Below, in pieces: positions 1-5,181 of a stretch of DNA of 5,181 nucleotides. The position numbers were made by a program, and so were the translations under genes. The notes below the pieces were generated by a model. The model saw nothing but the letters and a program-made list of their open reading frames with translations. It was not told the DNA's origin and did no database searches. Each line of letters opens with the position of its first letter. Position 1 is the first letter of the stretch. This stretch comes from Cellvibrionales bacterium UBA2034 (GTDB lineage Bacteria; Pseudomonadota; Gammaproteobacteria; Pseudomonadales; UBA7239): the NCBI GenBank assembly GCA_002333095.1, contig DDBK01000116.1, positions 1 through 5,181 on the forward strand, in the 5' to 3' direction.

Positions 1-729
1 AAAGCACAGGGCAAACCGGGCTGGTATCCGAAACGCGACGAAGCGTACATCGGCGTGATGGTGGACGACCTGATTACGCTCGGCACGCGCGAGCCCTACC
101 GCATGTTTACCAGCCGCGCCGAGTACCGTCTGCTGCTGCGTGAAGACAACGCCGACCTGCGCCTGACCGCCAAAGGCCGCGAACTGGGTTTAATCGATGA
201 TCAGCGCTGGGCGCGTTTCAATGCCAAGGCTGAAGGCATTCTTGTCGAGAGTGAACGCTTACGCACAACCTTTATCCACCCGAATACACCGGCAGCCGAC
301 ACCTTGGCTGATCGCCTCTGCAGCCCGTTGCTGCATGAAGCCAGCCTGCTTGACCTGCTGCGTCGCCCGGAATTTGGCTATGCCGATATCGCCCATCTGA
401 AAGGCGAAGCGGCGGCTGATCCACAGGTGACCGAGCAGGTGGAAATTGCAGCGAAATACGCAGGGTACATCGACCGGCAACAGGAAGAGATTGACCGCCT
501 GCACCGCTCGGAAGCAATCAGCATTCCTGCCGGTTTTGACTACACCTCGGTCAAAGGCCTCTCCCACGAGGTGACCCACAAACTGACGCAAGCCCAGCCA
601 GCCACTATCGGCCAGGCATCCCGCGTGCCGGGTGTCACGCCTGCAGCCATTTCCTTGCTGTTGATCAACCTGAAAAAAAGAGGCTCCGGCGCGACCCTGT
701 CCGGACAGAATGAAATCCTTGCTGGATAA
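1..729 (+). CDS. mnmG: MnmG (GidA), tRNA U34 carboxymethylaminomethyl modification enzyme, C-terminal 242 residues
   Basis: This is the 3' part of the gene; the open frame runs in from the left edge, so the start codon lies outside the window. MnmG is the FAD-dependent partner of the GTPase MnmE. Together they install the 5-(carboxymethyl)aminomethyl group on the wobble uridine of certain tRNAs in the cytoplasm. Visible hallmarks are the conserved block containing [19 protein letters not shown] and [17 protein letters not shown] (about residues 21-57 of the fragment), a helical segment with [16 protein letters not shown] (near 151-166), and the C-terminal signature [18 protein letters not shown] that belongs to the MnmE/tRNA-binding helical domain. 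The N-terminal FAD-binding domain is not in view. After the usual LKKRG end there is a short tail of about 15 residues whose coding sequence overlaps the start of rsmG. No frameshift or missing conserved block is seen. Identification is secure from the motifs and from the rsmG-parAB neighbourhood. Confidence 0.97.
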   Translation, partial: KAQGKPGWYPKRDEAYIGVMVDDLITLGTREPYRMFTSRAEYRLLLREDNADLRLTAKGRELGLIDDQRWARFNAKAEGILVESERLRTTFIHPNTPAADTLADRLCSPLLHEASLLDLLRRPEFGYADIAHLKGEAAADPQVTEQVEIAAKYAGYIDRQQEEIDRLHRSEAISIPAGFDYTSVKGLSHEVTHKLTQAQPATIGQASRVPGVTPAAISLLLINLKKRGSGATLSGQNEILAG

Positions 730-1360
730 CGGTCTGGCCACGCTCGGCATCCATGCCAGTGAACAGCAACGCGAACGCTGGCTGGCGTATGTCGCCCTGC
801 TGGCGAAATGGAACAAGGCTTACAACCTCACCGCCGTGCGCGATCCCCGCGAGATGGTCAACCGCCACATTTTCGACAGCCTCTCGATTGCCGCGCATAT
901 CCACGGGCAGCGGTTACTGGATGTTGGCGCAGGGGCAGGAATCCCTTCGATCCCTCTGGCCATCCTGTGGCCAGACCGGCAACTCACAGGGCTGGACAGC
1001 AACGGCAAGAAAGTGCGCTTTATGCAGCAAGTGAAAAATGAACTGGGTCTCGCCAACTTCACCGCCGTCCAGACACGGGTAGAGGATTTCCAGACTATCC
1101 CACTGTTCGACGGTATCCTGTCGCGCGCTTACGCGTCGCTGGCTGATTTTGTGGGTTCCAGCCAGCACCTGCTGGCACCGGATGGTACATTCTGGGCGAT
1201 GAAAGCTGTGATTGCTGCCAACGAGTTGAGCGAGGTTCCAAAACCCTATAAGGTGAGCACCTGTCTGCCCCTGGAAGTTCCAGGCTGCGTGGCAGAGCGC
1301 CATCTGATCGCAATCCAGCGCGACGGCGCAACAACCGCCAACACCCCTCTGACGGAATAG
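710..1360 (+). CDS. rsmG: RsmG (GidB), 16S rRNA (guanine-527-N7)-methyltransferase
   Basis: RsmG uses S-adenosylmethionine to methylate N7 of G527 (E. coli numbering) in 16S rRNA; its loss gives low-level streptomycin resistance in several bacteria. The 216-residue product is close to the usual length of about 207-215. The N-terminal family block [16 protein letters not shown] (34-49) leads into RHIFDSL. The SAM-binding motif I is [11 protein letters not shown] (69-79), the acidic residue after beta-2 is D96 in [12 protein letters not shown] (124-127) follows, and [11 protein letters not shown] (138-148) is the family motif with the conserved arginine. The ATG at 710 is preferred because the first residues ([14 protein letters not shown]) align with known RsmG N-termini, even though it lies 20 bp inside mnmG. 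Only a weak GGA precedes it, which suggests translational coupling to mnmG. The stop is 5 bp before parA. Confidence 0.96.
   Translation: MKSLLDNGLATLGIHASEQQRERWLAYVALLAKWNKAYNLTAVRDPREMVNRHIFDSLSIAAHIHGQRLLDVGAGAGIPSIPLAILWPDRQLTGLDSNGKKVRFMQQVKNELGLANFTAVQTRVEDFQTIPLFDGILSRAYASLADFVGSSQHLLAPDGTFWAMKAVIAANELSEVPKPYKVSTCLPLEVPGCVAERHLIAIQRDGATTANTPLTE
1270..1284. repeat. Perfect 7-1-7 inverted repeat near the 3' end of rsmG
   Basis: CCTGGAAGTTCCAGG reads as two 7-base arms, CCTGGAA and TTCCAGG, around a central G at 1277. It lies inside rsmG, about 82 bp before the parA GTG codon. It could be a binding site for a dimeric regulator of parAB or a small hairpin in the message. It could equally be a coincidence of the codons for Leu-Glu-Val-Pro-Gly. 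It does not match the parS consensus. There is no U-run after it, so it is not a typical intrinsic terminator. Confidence 0.3.
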
Positions 1361-1365
1361 CGCTC

Positions 1366-2169
1366 GTGACCAGAATTCTTGCCATTGCCAATCAAAAAGG
1401 CGGTGTCGGCAAAACGACCACTTCAGTCAACCTCGCTGCATCACTGGCGGCGACAAAACGCCGTGTGTTGCTGGTAGACCTGGACCCACAGGGCAATGCC
1501 ACCATGGGCCTTGGTATCGACAAACACGAGCTGGAGCACAGTATTTATGAAGTGCTCATCGACGATGCGTTTGATATCCAGACAGCCATCCAGAGAAGTG
1601 AAACATCCGGTTGCGACCTGTTACCTGCCAACAGCGATCTCACCGCCGCCAAGGTGGAAATGCTCAGCCTGATGATGAAAGAACAGCGACTGAAACATCA
1701 GCTGAAAAAAATTCGTGACAACTACGACTACATCATCATCGATTGCCCGCCTGCGCTGAATATCCTGGCGGTTAATGCGTTGACTGCAGCCGACAGCGTA
1801 CTGATTGCCATGCAGTGTGAATATTATGCGCTGGAAGGGTTGTCTGATCTGTTGTCCTCTATCGAACAGATCAAGAATGCCGTCAACCCACAACTGGAAA
1901 TTGAAGGCATCCTGCGCACGATGTACGACCCGCGCATGAGCCTCACCACTGAAGTGTCCAATCAGTTGGCTGAACATTTTGGCGATAAACTGTATCGCAG
2001 CGTGATACCACGCAACATCAAACTGGCGGAAGCGCCGAGTTACGGCATGCCAGTGCTGCATTACGACCGCCAGTCAAAAGGCGCGCTGGCTTATCTTGCA
2101 CTGGCGGGTGAAATGCTACGCCGCCATGGCGAAACCCGCGGCGTTCCTGAAACGGCACCCGCCCATTAA
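1366..2169 (+). CDS. parA: ParA (Soj), chromosome-partitioning ATPase
   Basis: This 267-residue product is a deviant-Walker (MinD/ParA) ATPase that forms ATP-dependent dimers on the nucleoid and is released by ParB, driving segregation of the origin region. The deviant Walker A motif KGGVGKTT is at 11-18, with K11 as the signature lysine and K16 as the P-loop lysine. VDLDPQGN (37-44) carries the Walker A' aspartates. The Walker B strand is YIIIDCPP (122-129), and QCEYYALEGL (150-159) and VIPRNIKLAEAPSYG follow. There is no N-terminal helix-turn-helix extension, so it is the short chromosomal type rather than the P1/F plasmid type. Translation begins with GTG at 1366; the first residues MTRILAIANQ fit the family, and a weak GGAA lies about 9 bases upstream inside rsmG. 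The 5-bp gap to rsmG suggests co-transcription or translational coupling. Confidence 0.97.
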   Translation: MTRILAIANQKGGVGKTTTSVNLAASLAATKRRVLLVDLDPQGNATMGLGIDKHELEHSIYEVLIDDAFDIQTAIQRSETSGCDLLPANSDLTAAKVEMLSLMMKEQRLKHQLKKIRDNYDYIIIDCPPALNILAVNALTAADSVLIAMQCEYYALEGLSDLLSSIEQIKNAVNPQLEIEGILRTMYDPRMSLTTEVSNQLAEHFGDKLYRSVIPRNIKLAEAPSYGMPVLHYDRQSKGALAYLALAGEMLRRHGETRGVPETAPAH

Positions 2170-2185
2170 AAATTCCTGACACGAT

Positions 2186-3145
2186 ATGCTTATGAAAAAG
2201 AAAAAACTGGGAAAAGGACTGGATGCACTGCTCGGCAGCGCACTGAAAAAAACACTGGTGGAAGAAACCAAGTCACCGGAAGTGGTGGCTGAAGCCATTG
2301 CTGCAGCACCGGTTGTGACGGTGCAGGACAAGATTCCCAAAGACGGCCAACTGGTGAAACTGCCCATTGAGTGGCTGCAACGAGGCAAATACCAGCCGCG
2401 TCGCGACATGGATGCGGATGCACTGGAAGAGTTGGCCAACTCCATCAAAGCACAGGGCGTGATGCAACCGATTGTGGTACGTCCTGTTGTGAACGACAGC
2501 AACAGCCTTATCCGCTACGAAATTATCGCCGGTGAACGCCGCTGGCGCGCCACACAACTGGCCGGTCACGACACCATCCCTGCCGTTGTGCGCGACGTAG
2601 GCGATGACGCGGCGATTGCGATGGCGCTGATTGAAAATATCCAGCGTGAAAACCTGAACCCGATGGAAGAAGCTGTTGCGTTACAGCGACTGAAAGAACA
2701 ATACGAACTGACGCATCAGGAAGTGGCGGATGCTGTTGGCAAATCGCGCGTGACTGTGACGAATCTGTTGCGTTTGATGTCATTGACTGACGAAGTGCGT
2801 CGCATGCTTGAACGTGGCGACCTGGAAATGGGCCATGCCCGTGCGTTGCTGGGATTGACCGACAATGCACAACGCGAAGCAGCCAATAATGTTGTCAATA
2901 AAGGGTTGTCTGTACGGCAAACGGAAGCGCTGGTACGCAACCTGCACCAACAGTCAGAACAGGCAAAAGACGGGAAAACCACCGAGATAAAACTGGATCC
3001 GGATATCCGCCGCCTGCAGGATGACTTGTCAGAAAAAATCGGCGTACCCGTACTGGTTCAACACAGTGCTGCGGGCAAAGGGAAACTGGTGTTGAAATAC
3101 AACAGCCTGGATGAACTGGACGGCATACTGGCACATATAAAGTAA
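2186..3145 (+). CDS. parB: ParB (Spo0J), parS-binding CTPase of the chromosome-partitioning system
   Basis: ParB binds parS sites near the origin, loads as a CTP-gated sliding clamp, and stimulates the ATPase activity of ParA. The 319-residue product shows the domains in the usual order. The basic N-terminal ParA-activating peptide is KKKKLGKGLDALLG (4-17). A poorly conserved linker follows. The N-terminal CTPase domain has YQPRR (69-73), GERRWRA (116-122) and ENIQRENLNPMEEA (150-163). The parS-binding helix-turn-helix is LTHQEVADAVGKSRVTVTNL (about 175-194), and the C-terminal dimerisation domain ends in LDELDGILAHIK. There are two in-frame starts, ATG at 2186 and ATG at 2192. Neither has a clear Shine-Dalgarno sequence, and the second (MKKKKLGKG) looks equally natural, so the first two residues are uncertain. 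The gene sits 16 bp after parA, with no terminator between them, and is probably co-expressed with it. Confidence 0.97.
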   Translation: MLMKKKKLGKGLDALLGSALKKTLVEETKSPEVVAEAIAAAPVVTVQDKIPKDGQLVKLPIEWLQRGKYQPRRDMDADALEELANSIKAQGVMQPIVVRPVVNDSNSLIRYEIIAGERRWRATQLAGHDTIPAVVRDVGDDAAIAMALIENIQRENLNPMEEAVALQRLKEQYELTHQEVADAVGKSRVTVTNLLRLMSLTDEVRRMLERGDLEMGHARALLGLTDNAQREAANNVVNKGLSVRQTEALVRNLHQQSEQAKDGKTTEIKLDPDIRRLQDDLSEKIGVPVLVQHSAAGKGKLVLKYNSLDELDGILAHIK

Positions 3146-3161
3146 ACGCATACACCACACG

Positions 3162-3191
3162 TTAGCATTGGATTGCCATAACACTTACAAT
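3162..3191 (+). promoter_or_regulatory. Possible sigma-70 promoter for the tRNA-Arg gene
   Basis: A -10-like TACAAT (3186-3191, five of six matches to TATAAT) is preceded by TTAGCA (3162-3167, four of six matches to TTGACA) with an 18-bp spacer. Transcription would begin around 3198, leaving almost no 5' leader before the mature tRNA at 3200, which weakens the call. The parB-tRNA gap (3146-3199) has no hairpin-plus-T-run terminator, so read-through from parB could also supply the tRNA. Confidence 0.25.
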
Positions 3192-3199
3192 TGCATTAT

Positions 3200-3276
3200 C
3201 CGCTCGTAGCTCAGATGGATAGAGTACCGCCCTCCGAAGGCGGTGGTCGCGCGTTCGAATCGCGCCGAGCGGGCCA
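3200..3276 (+). tRNA. tRNA-Arg, anticodon CCG
   Basis: The 77-nt sequence folds as a complete cloverleaf. The acceptor stem is CCGCTCG (3200-3206) paired with CGAGCGG (3266-3272), with discriminator G3273 and an encoded CCA (3274-3276). TA follows at 3207-3208. The D stem is GCTC/GAGT, closing with one G-T wobble, and the D loop AGATGGATA carries A20, an arginine identity base. The anticodon stem is CCGCC/GGCGG around loop CTCCGAA, giving anticodon CCG at 3234-3236, which reads the CGG codon. The variable loop is 5 nt. The T stem is GCGCG/CGCGC with loop TTCGAAT. All stems pair, so it should be functional. It follows parB on the same strand and faces the convergent dioxygenase gene, only 15 nt away. 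Confidence 0.97.
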
Positions 3277-3291
3277 AATCAATCACTGGTT

Positions 3292-4005
3292 TTATGAATC
3301 AACGGTTTTACCCGGCTTGCCACATGCCAGATTCGCCGGCACGGCAACATCCATCCATTTCGGGCTCGCCAGTTTCAACTGGCTCATCAGCAAGACATAG
3401 TCTTCCTGATTGCTGACTTGCAACCGAGGGTTATGGGATTTTTCTTCTTCAATACTACTCACCGTCCAGCCTTTGTAATCATGCCCCGGATATACACGCG
3501 TATTCCCGGGCAATGTGAGAATTTTATTGAACAAACTACGATATTGATCTGCTGCATTGCCGTTCTGGAAATCAGTACGCCCTGTGCCACGTATCAACAG
3601 GGTGTCTCCACTGAACAGCCACTTCTCGTGTGCAGACTGCAACAGAAAACAATAGGAATCATCGGTATGCCCGGGTGTGTGCATGGCTGTGAGATGCAGA
3701 TCCCCGAAAGGAATTTCGTCACCGTCTGAGAAAGTTTTTGTCACACAACCTGCACGGCTCGGCTCGCCCATCATGCTGATGCAACCGGTCTGTTCACGCA
3801 ATGCACCCAATGCAGTGATGTGATCTGCATGCACATGCGTATCTAGCGCCACCGTCAATTTCAGATCCAGTTCTTTCAACAATTGCAGATAGTGGGCAAT
3901 GTTGTCGATTACCGGATCAATCAACACTGCTTCACGTTTTTTTTCACACGCGAGCAAATAGGTATACGTGCCGGTTTCTGCATGGAATAACTGACGGAAT
4001 ATCAT
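3292..4005 (-). CDS. ETHE1-type persulfide dioxygenase (metallo-beta-lactamase fold, Blh/PDO family)
   Basis: Persulfide dioxygenases are mononuclear non-haem iron enzymes that oxidise glutathione persulfide with O2 to sulfite and glutathione in the cytoplasm. The metal-binding motif is THVHADH (56-62). By comparison with human ETHE1, the iron ligands should be H57, H113 (in HTPGHTDDS) and D134 (in SGDTLLIRG). GTGRTDFQNG (140-149) and YPGHDYKGWTVS (172-183) are typical of this family and differ from glyoxalase II. The C-terminal KWMDVAVPANLACG is also characteristic. The open frame reaches a GTG at 4014, but the ATG at 4005 is preferred. It has a strong GAGGTGG Shine-Dalgarno sequence just upstream that the GTG would lie inside, and MIFRQLF is the usual family N-terminus. 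That gives 237 residues. The gene is last in an operon with a TSUP permease and a rhodanese-DUF2892 protein, which supports a role in removing sulfide-derived persulfides. Confidence 0.92.
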   Translation of the reverse strand: MIFRQLFHAETGTYTYLLACEKKREAVLIDPVIDNIAHYLQLLKELDLKLTVALDTHVHADHITALGALREQTGCISMMGEPSRAGCVTKTFSDGDEIPFGDLHLTAMHTPGHTDDSYCFLLQSAHEKWLFSGDTLLIRGTGRTDFQNGNAADQYRSLFNKILTLPGNTRVYPGHDYKGWTVSSIEEEKSHNPRLQVSNQEDYVLLMSQLKLASPKWMDVAVPANLACGKPGKTVDS

Positions 4006-4010
4006 ATTGC

Positions 4011-4017
4011 CCACCTC
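4011..4017 (-). promoter_or_regulatory. Shine-Dalgarno sequence that fixes the dioxygenase start
   Basis: On the minus strand this reads GAGGTGG, followed by five bases (GCAAT) and then the ATG at 4005. The spacing is right for that ATG, and the site overlaps the in-frame GTG at 4014, which therefore cannot use it. An 8-base palindrome CTCGCGAG (4015-4022) overlaps the site and could slightly mask it. Confidence 0.75.
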
Positions 4018-4042
4018 GCGAGAAAAATATTTATTGGGGTTT

Positions 4043-4855
4043 TTACCGAAACCACACCAGTACGGCCATCACCACGATGACAATGGCAAACACCTGCTGC
4101 AAGCGCGCACCGGCTAACCAGCGTGCGAGCACGCTGCCGAGAACCATGCCTGCAATGCCGCCTATAGCGAGTTGTGCAAGCTGCGACCAATCCACCACAT
4201 GCGTACTGATGTGCGCTACAAAACCACTGCTGGCAATCGCCGCGATGATGACCAGCGAGGTTGCTACAGCATGTCGCATGGACACACCGTTGAGCTGGTT
4301 CAGGAATGGAACGATCAGGAAACCACCACCAACACCGAACAGACCAGACAGCAACCCGGTGAGCACACCGCCCACGGAAAGTCCCGCCATGCAGCGCACA
4401 CGCCAGTCAAAACGCCCTGTATCACTCAATCGACACAACAACGGCTCCTGTGTGCTGTCACCGCTATCCGCACGCACCACTTTCGCCAATTCCGGGTGCT
4501 GGATGCTCTGCAGAAACATGCGTACCGCAATCACCAACGAGAGCACACTGAAACTTCCCAACAACCATTCCGACGGCAAGTGGCTGGCCAGCAACCGTCC
4601 GGGCGGTGCAACAATGGCTCCGCTGATGCCAAACAGCGCGGCGGGAATCCAGAGAATTTCGCGCTGGCGGATACGCTGGATCGCGCCATAACCGCTGCTC
4701 GCCGCTACCACACCAAGCGCAAGCCCGGTGGCAGATGCCGGATCGAGTTTGAGACAGATCAGCAACAGCGGCACAGCGAGCACTGATCCGCCAGCACCCG
4801 TCAAACCGAGGACAGCGCCAATCAGGATGCCAATAACTAACAAAAGTGGCGACAT
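4043..4855 (-). CDS. TSUP family (TauE/SafE) membrane permease, probable sulfite or sulfur-compound transporter
   Basis: This 270-residue protein is highly hydrophobic, with about seven to eight predicted membrane segments in the inner membrane. It has the two-repeat layout of TSUP transporters: GLTGAGGSVLAVP (17-29) in the first half and GLFGVGGGFLIVP (171-183) in the second, each in a glycine-rich helix. A hydrophilic loop of about 40 residues (roughly 116-157) joins the halves and contains C141 and C155. The ATG at 4855 has a GAGG Shine-Dalgarno sequence 8 bases upstream that overlaps the TGA stop of the preceding gene, so translation is probably coupled. TSUP proteins move sulfite, sulfoacetate, thiosulfate and related anions. 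Sitting directly before a persulfide dioxygenase, this one most likely handles the sulfite product or takes up a sulfur substrate. Direction and substrate cannot be decided from the sequence. Confidence 0.88.
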   Translation of the reverse strand: MSPLLLVIGILIGAVLGLTGAGGSVLAVPLLLICLKLDPASATGLALGVVAASSGYGAIQRIRQREILWIPAALFGISGAIVAPPGRLLASHLPSEWLLGSFSVLSLVIAVRMFLQSIQHPELAKVVRADSGDSTQEPLLCRLSDTGRFDWRVRCMAGLSVGGVLTGLLSGLFGVGGGFLIVPFLNQLNGVSMRHAVATSLVIIAAIASSGFVAHISTHVVDWSQLAQLAIGGIAGMVLGSVLARWLAGARLQQVFAIVIVVMAVLVWFR

Positions 4856-4865
4856 ACGACGAACC

Positions 4866-5181
4866 TCAGCGGTTACGGTTCCAGGGCATTTTCATCAGCA
4901 GTAACCCCATGCCACACCAGTCTGTGATGCCGGCAAACACCAGGCCAGCGCCCACAAACGCGCTGATACCCGTGAATGCAGGGTGCAGCACCCAACCGCC
5001 AATGACACCTAGAAACACCAGGCTGCCAGCAGCAATCCGCACCTGGCGCTCAATCGACATAGGCGCATCCGCAGGCGCGAGTGCAGCATGCCCTCCCTCT
5101 ACCACTACAATCGGGTTGGGCAACAAATTGGCCAGTTTTTCCGCTGCCATACCGGCTCGCATACCACGCGCGCATAACAGC
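4866..5181 (-). CDS. Rhodanese-DUF2892 inner-membrane protein (YgaP-like), 5'-truncated by the window edge
   Basis: The frame stays open to the right edge, so only the last 104 residues are visible. The methionine at 5162 is internal rather than the start. Just upstream of it the frame reads LLCARGMRAGMAAEKL, which is a rhodanese active-site loop (C-x-x-G-x-R) with the catalytic cysteine at codon 5172-5174. VVVEGGHAAL follows and is the usual end of a rhodanese domain. From about residue 41, MSIERQVRIAAGSL begins a DUF2892 domain with two hydrophobic helices and the signature CGMGLLLMKMPWN. E. coli YgaP has the same rhodanese plus two-helix layout. The enzyme would carry sulfane sulfur as a cysteine persulfide at the inner face of the membrane. 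It lies 10 bp before the TSUP gene and heads the visible operon; any regulator would be further right. Confidence 0.88.
   Translation of the reverse strand, partial: LLCARGMRAGMAAEKLANLLPNPIVVVEGGHAALAPADAPMSIERQVRIAAGSLVFLGVIGGWVLHPAFTGISAFVGAGLVFAGITDWCGMGLLLMKMPWNRNR

Noticed and set aside
259..816. 185-residue minus-strand open frame across mnmG and rsmG
   Set aside because: It is antisense to two strongly conserved genes and its translation matches no family; it is a by-product of GC-rich codon use.
3191..3400. 69-residue open frame covering the tRNA gene
   Set aside because: It runs through a fully paired tRNA cloverleaf and into the antisense of the dioxygenase; not a plausible gene.
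3418..3729. 103-residue + strand open frame after the tRNA
   Set aside because: It is antisense to the persulfide dioxygenase, whose catalytic motifs are intact; the product is cysteine-rich with no recognisable features.
4077..4786. Two overlapping 204-residue open frames on the + strand
   Set aside because: They lie antisense to the TSUP permease gene, which has clear family motifs. The translations are rich in Arg, Gln, Pro and Thr with no recognisable domain, and they have no convincing ribosome-binding site.
1..5181. Search for parS sites (TGTTTCACGTGAAACA-like)
   Set aside because: By eye I found only partial matches such as TGAAACAT near 1598 and CCCACGAGG near 566. None is palindromic enough to call; parS may lie outside the window.
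1..5181. CRISPR array, insertion sequence or toxin-antitoxin module
   Set aside because: No spaced direct repeats, transposase motifs, terminal inverted repeats or small paired genes were seen; nearly every base is covered by recognised genes.

Overview
The window looks like a chromosomal piece from a proteobacterium, most likely a gammaproteobacterium. The order mnmG-rsmG-parA-parB is the conserved cluster found near the replication origin in Gamma- and Betaproteobacteria. The MnmG C-terminus reads closely like the enterobacterial protein, and base composition is moderately GC-rich. A sulfane-sulfur oxidation cassette hints at a sulfide-exposed or sulfur-metabolising lifestyle, but the species cannot be named from this sequence.

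Left part (1-3145, + strand): four tightly packed genes. The 3' end of mnmG (tRNA wobble-uridine modification) overlaps rsmG (16S rRNA m7G527 methylation) by 20 bp. parA starts 5 bp after rsmG with a GTG codon. parB follows parA by about 16-22 bp. No terminator or strong promoter is visible between them, so they probably share transcripts. ParA and ParB are the chromosome-segregation ATPase and the parS-binding CTPase clamp. No parS site is visible in the window.

Middle (3146-3291): a short AT-richer spacer, then a complete tRNA-Arg with anticodon CCG and an encoded CCA end (3200-3276), on the same strand as parB. It lies only 15 nt from the stop codon of the convergent gene.

Right part (3292-5181, - strand): three genes reading leftward. 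First comes a 5'-truncated rhodanese-DUF2892 membrane protein, then a TSUP (TauE/SafE) membrane permease, then an ETHE1-type persulfide dioxygenase. The gaps are 10 bp and 37 bp and each downstream gene has its own Shine-Dalgarno sequence, so they form an operon. The likely logic is that the rhodanese carries sulfane sulfur as a cysteine persulfide, the dioxygenase oxidises glutathione persulfide to sulfite, and the TSUP protein moves the sulfite or another small sulfur compound across the membrane. This matches the BigR/Blh-type sulfide-detoxification operons known in Proteobacteria. The regulator and the start of the rhodanese gene would lie beyond position 5181.

I see no evidence for a wholly undescribed system. 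The points most worth a second look are the placement of the sulfur cassette after parB and a tRNA gene, the conserved-looking cysteines in the TSUP loop, and a perfect inverted repeat upstream of parA.
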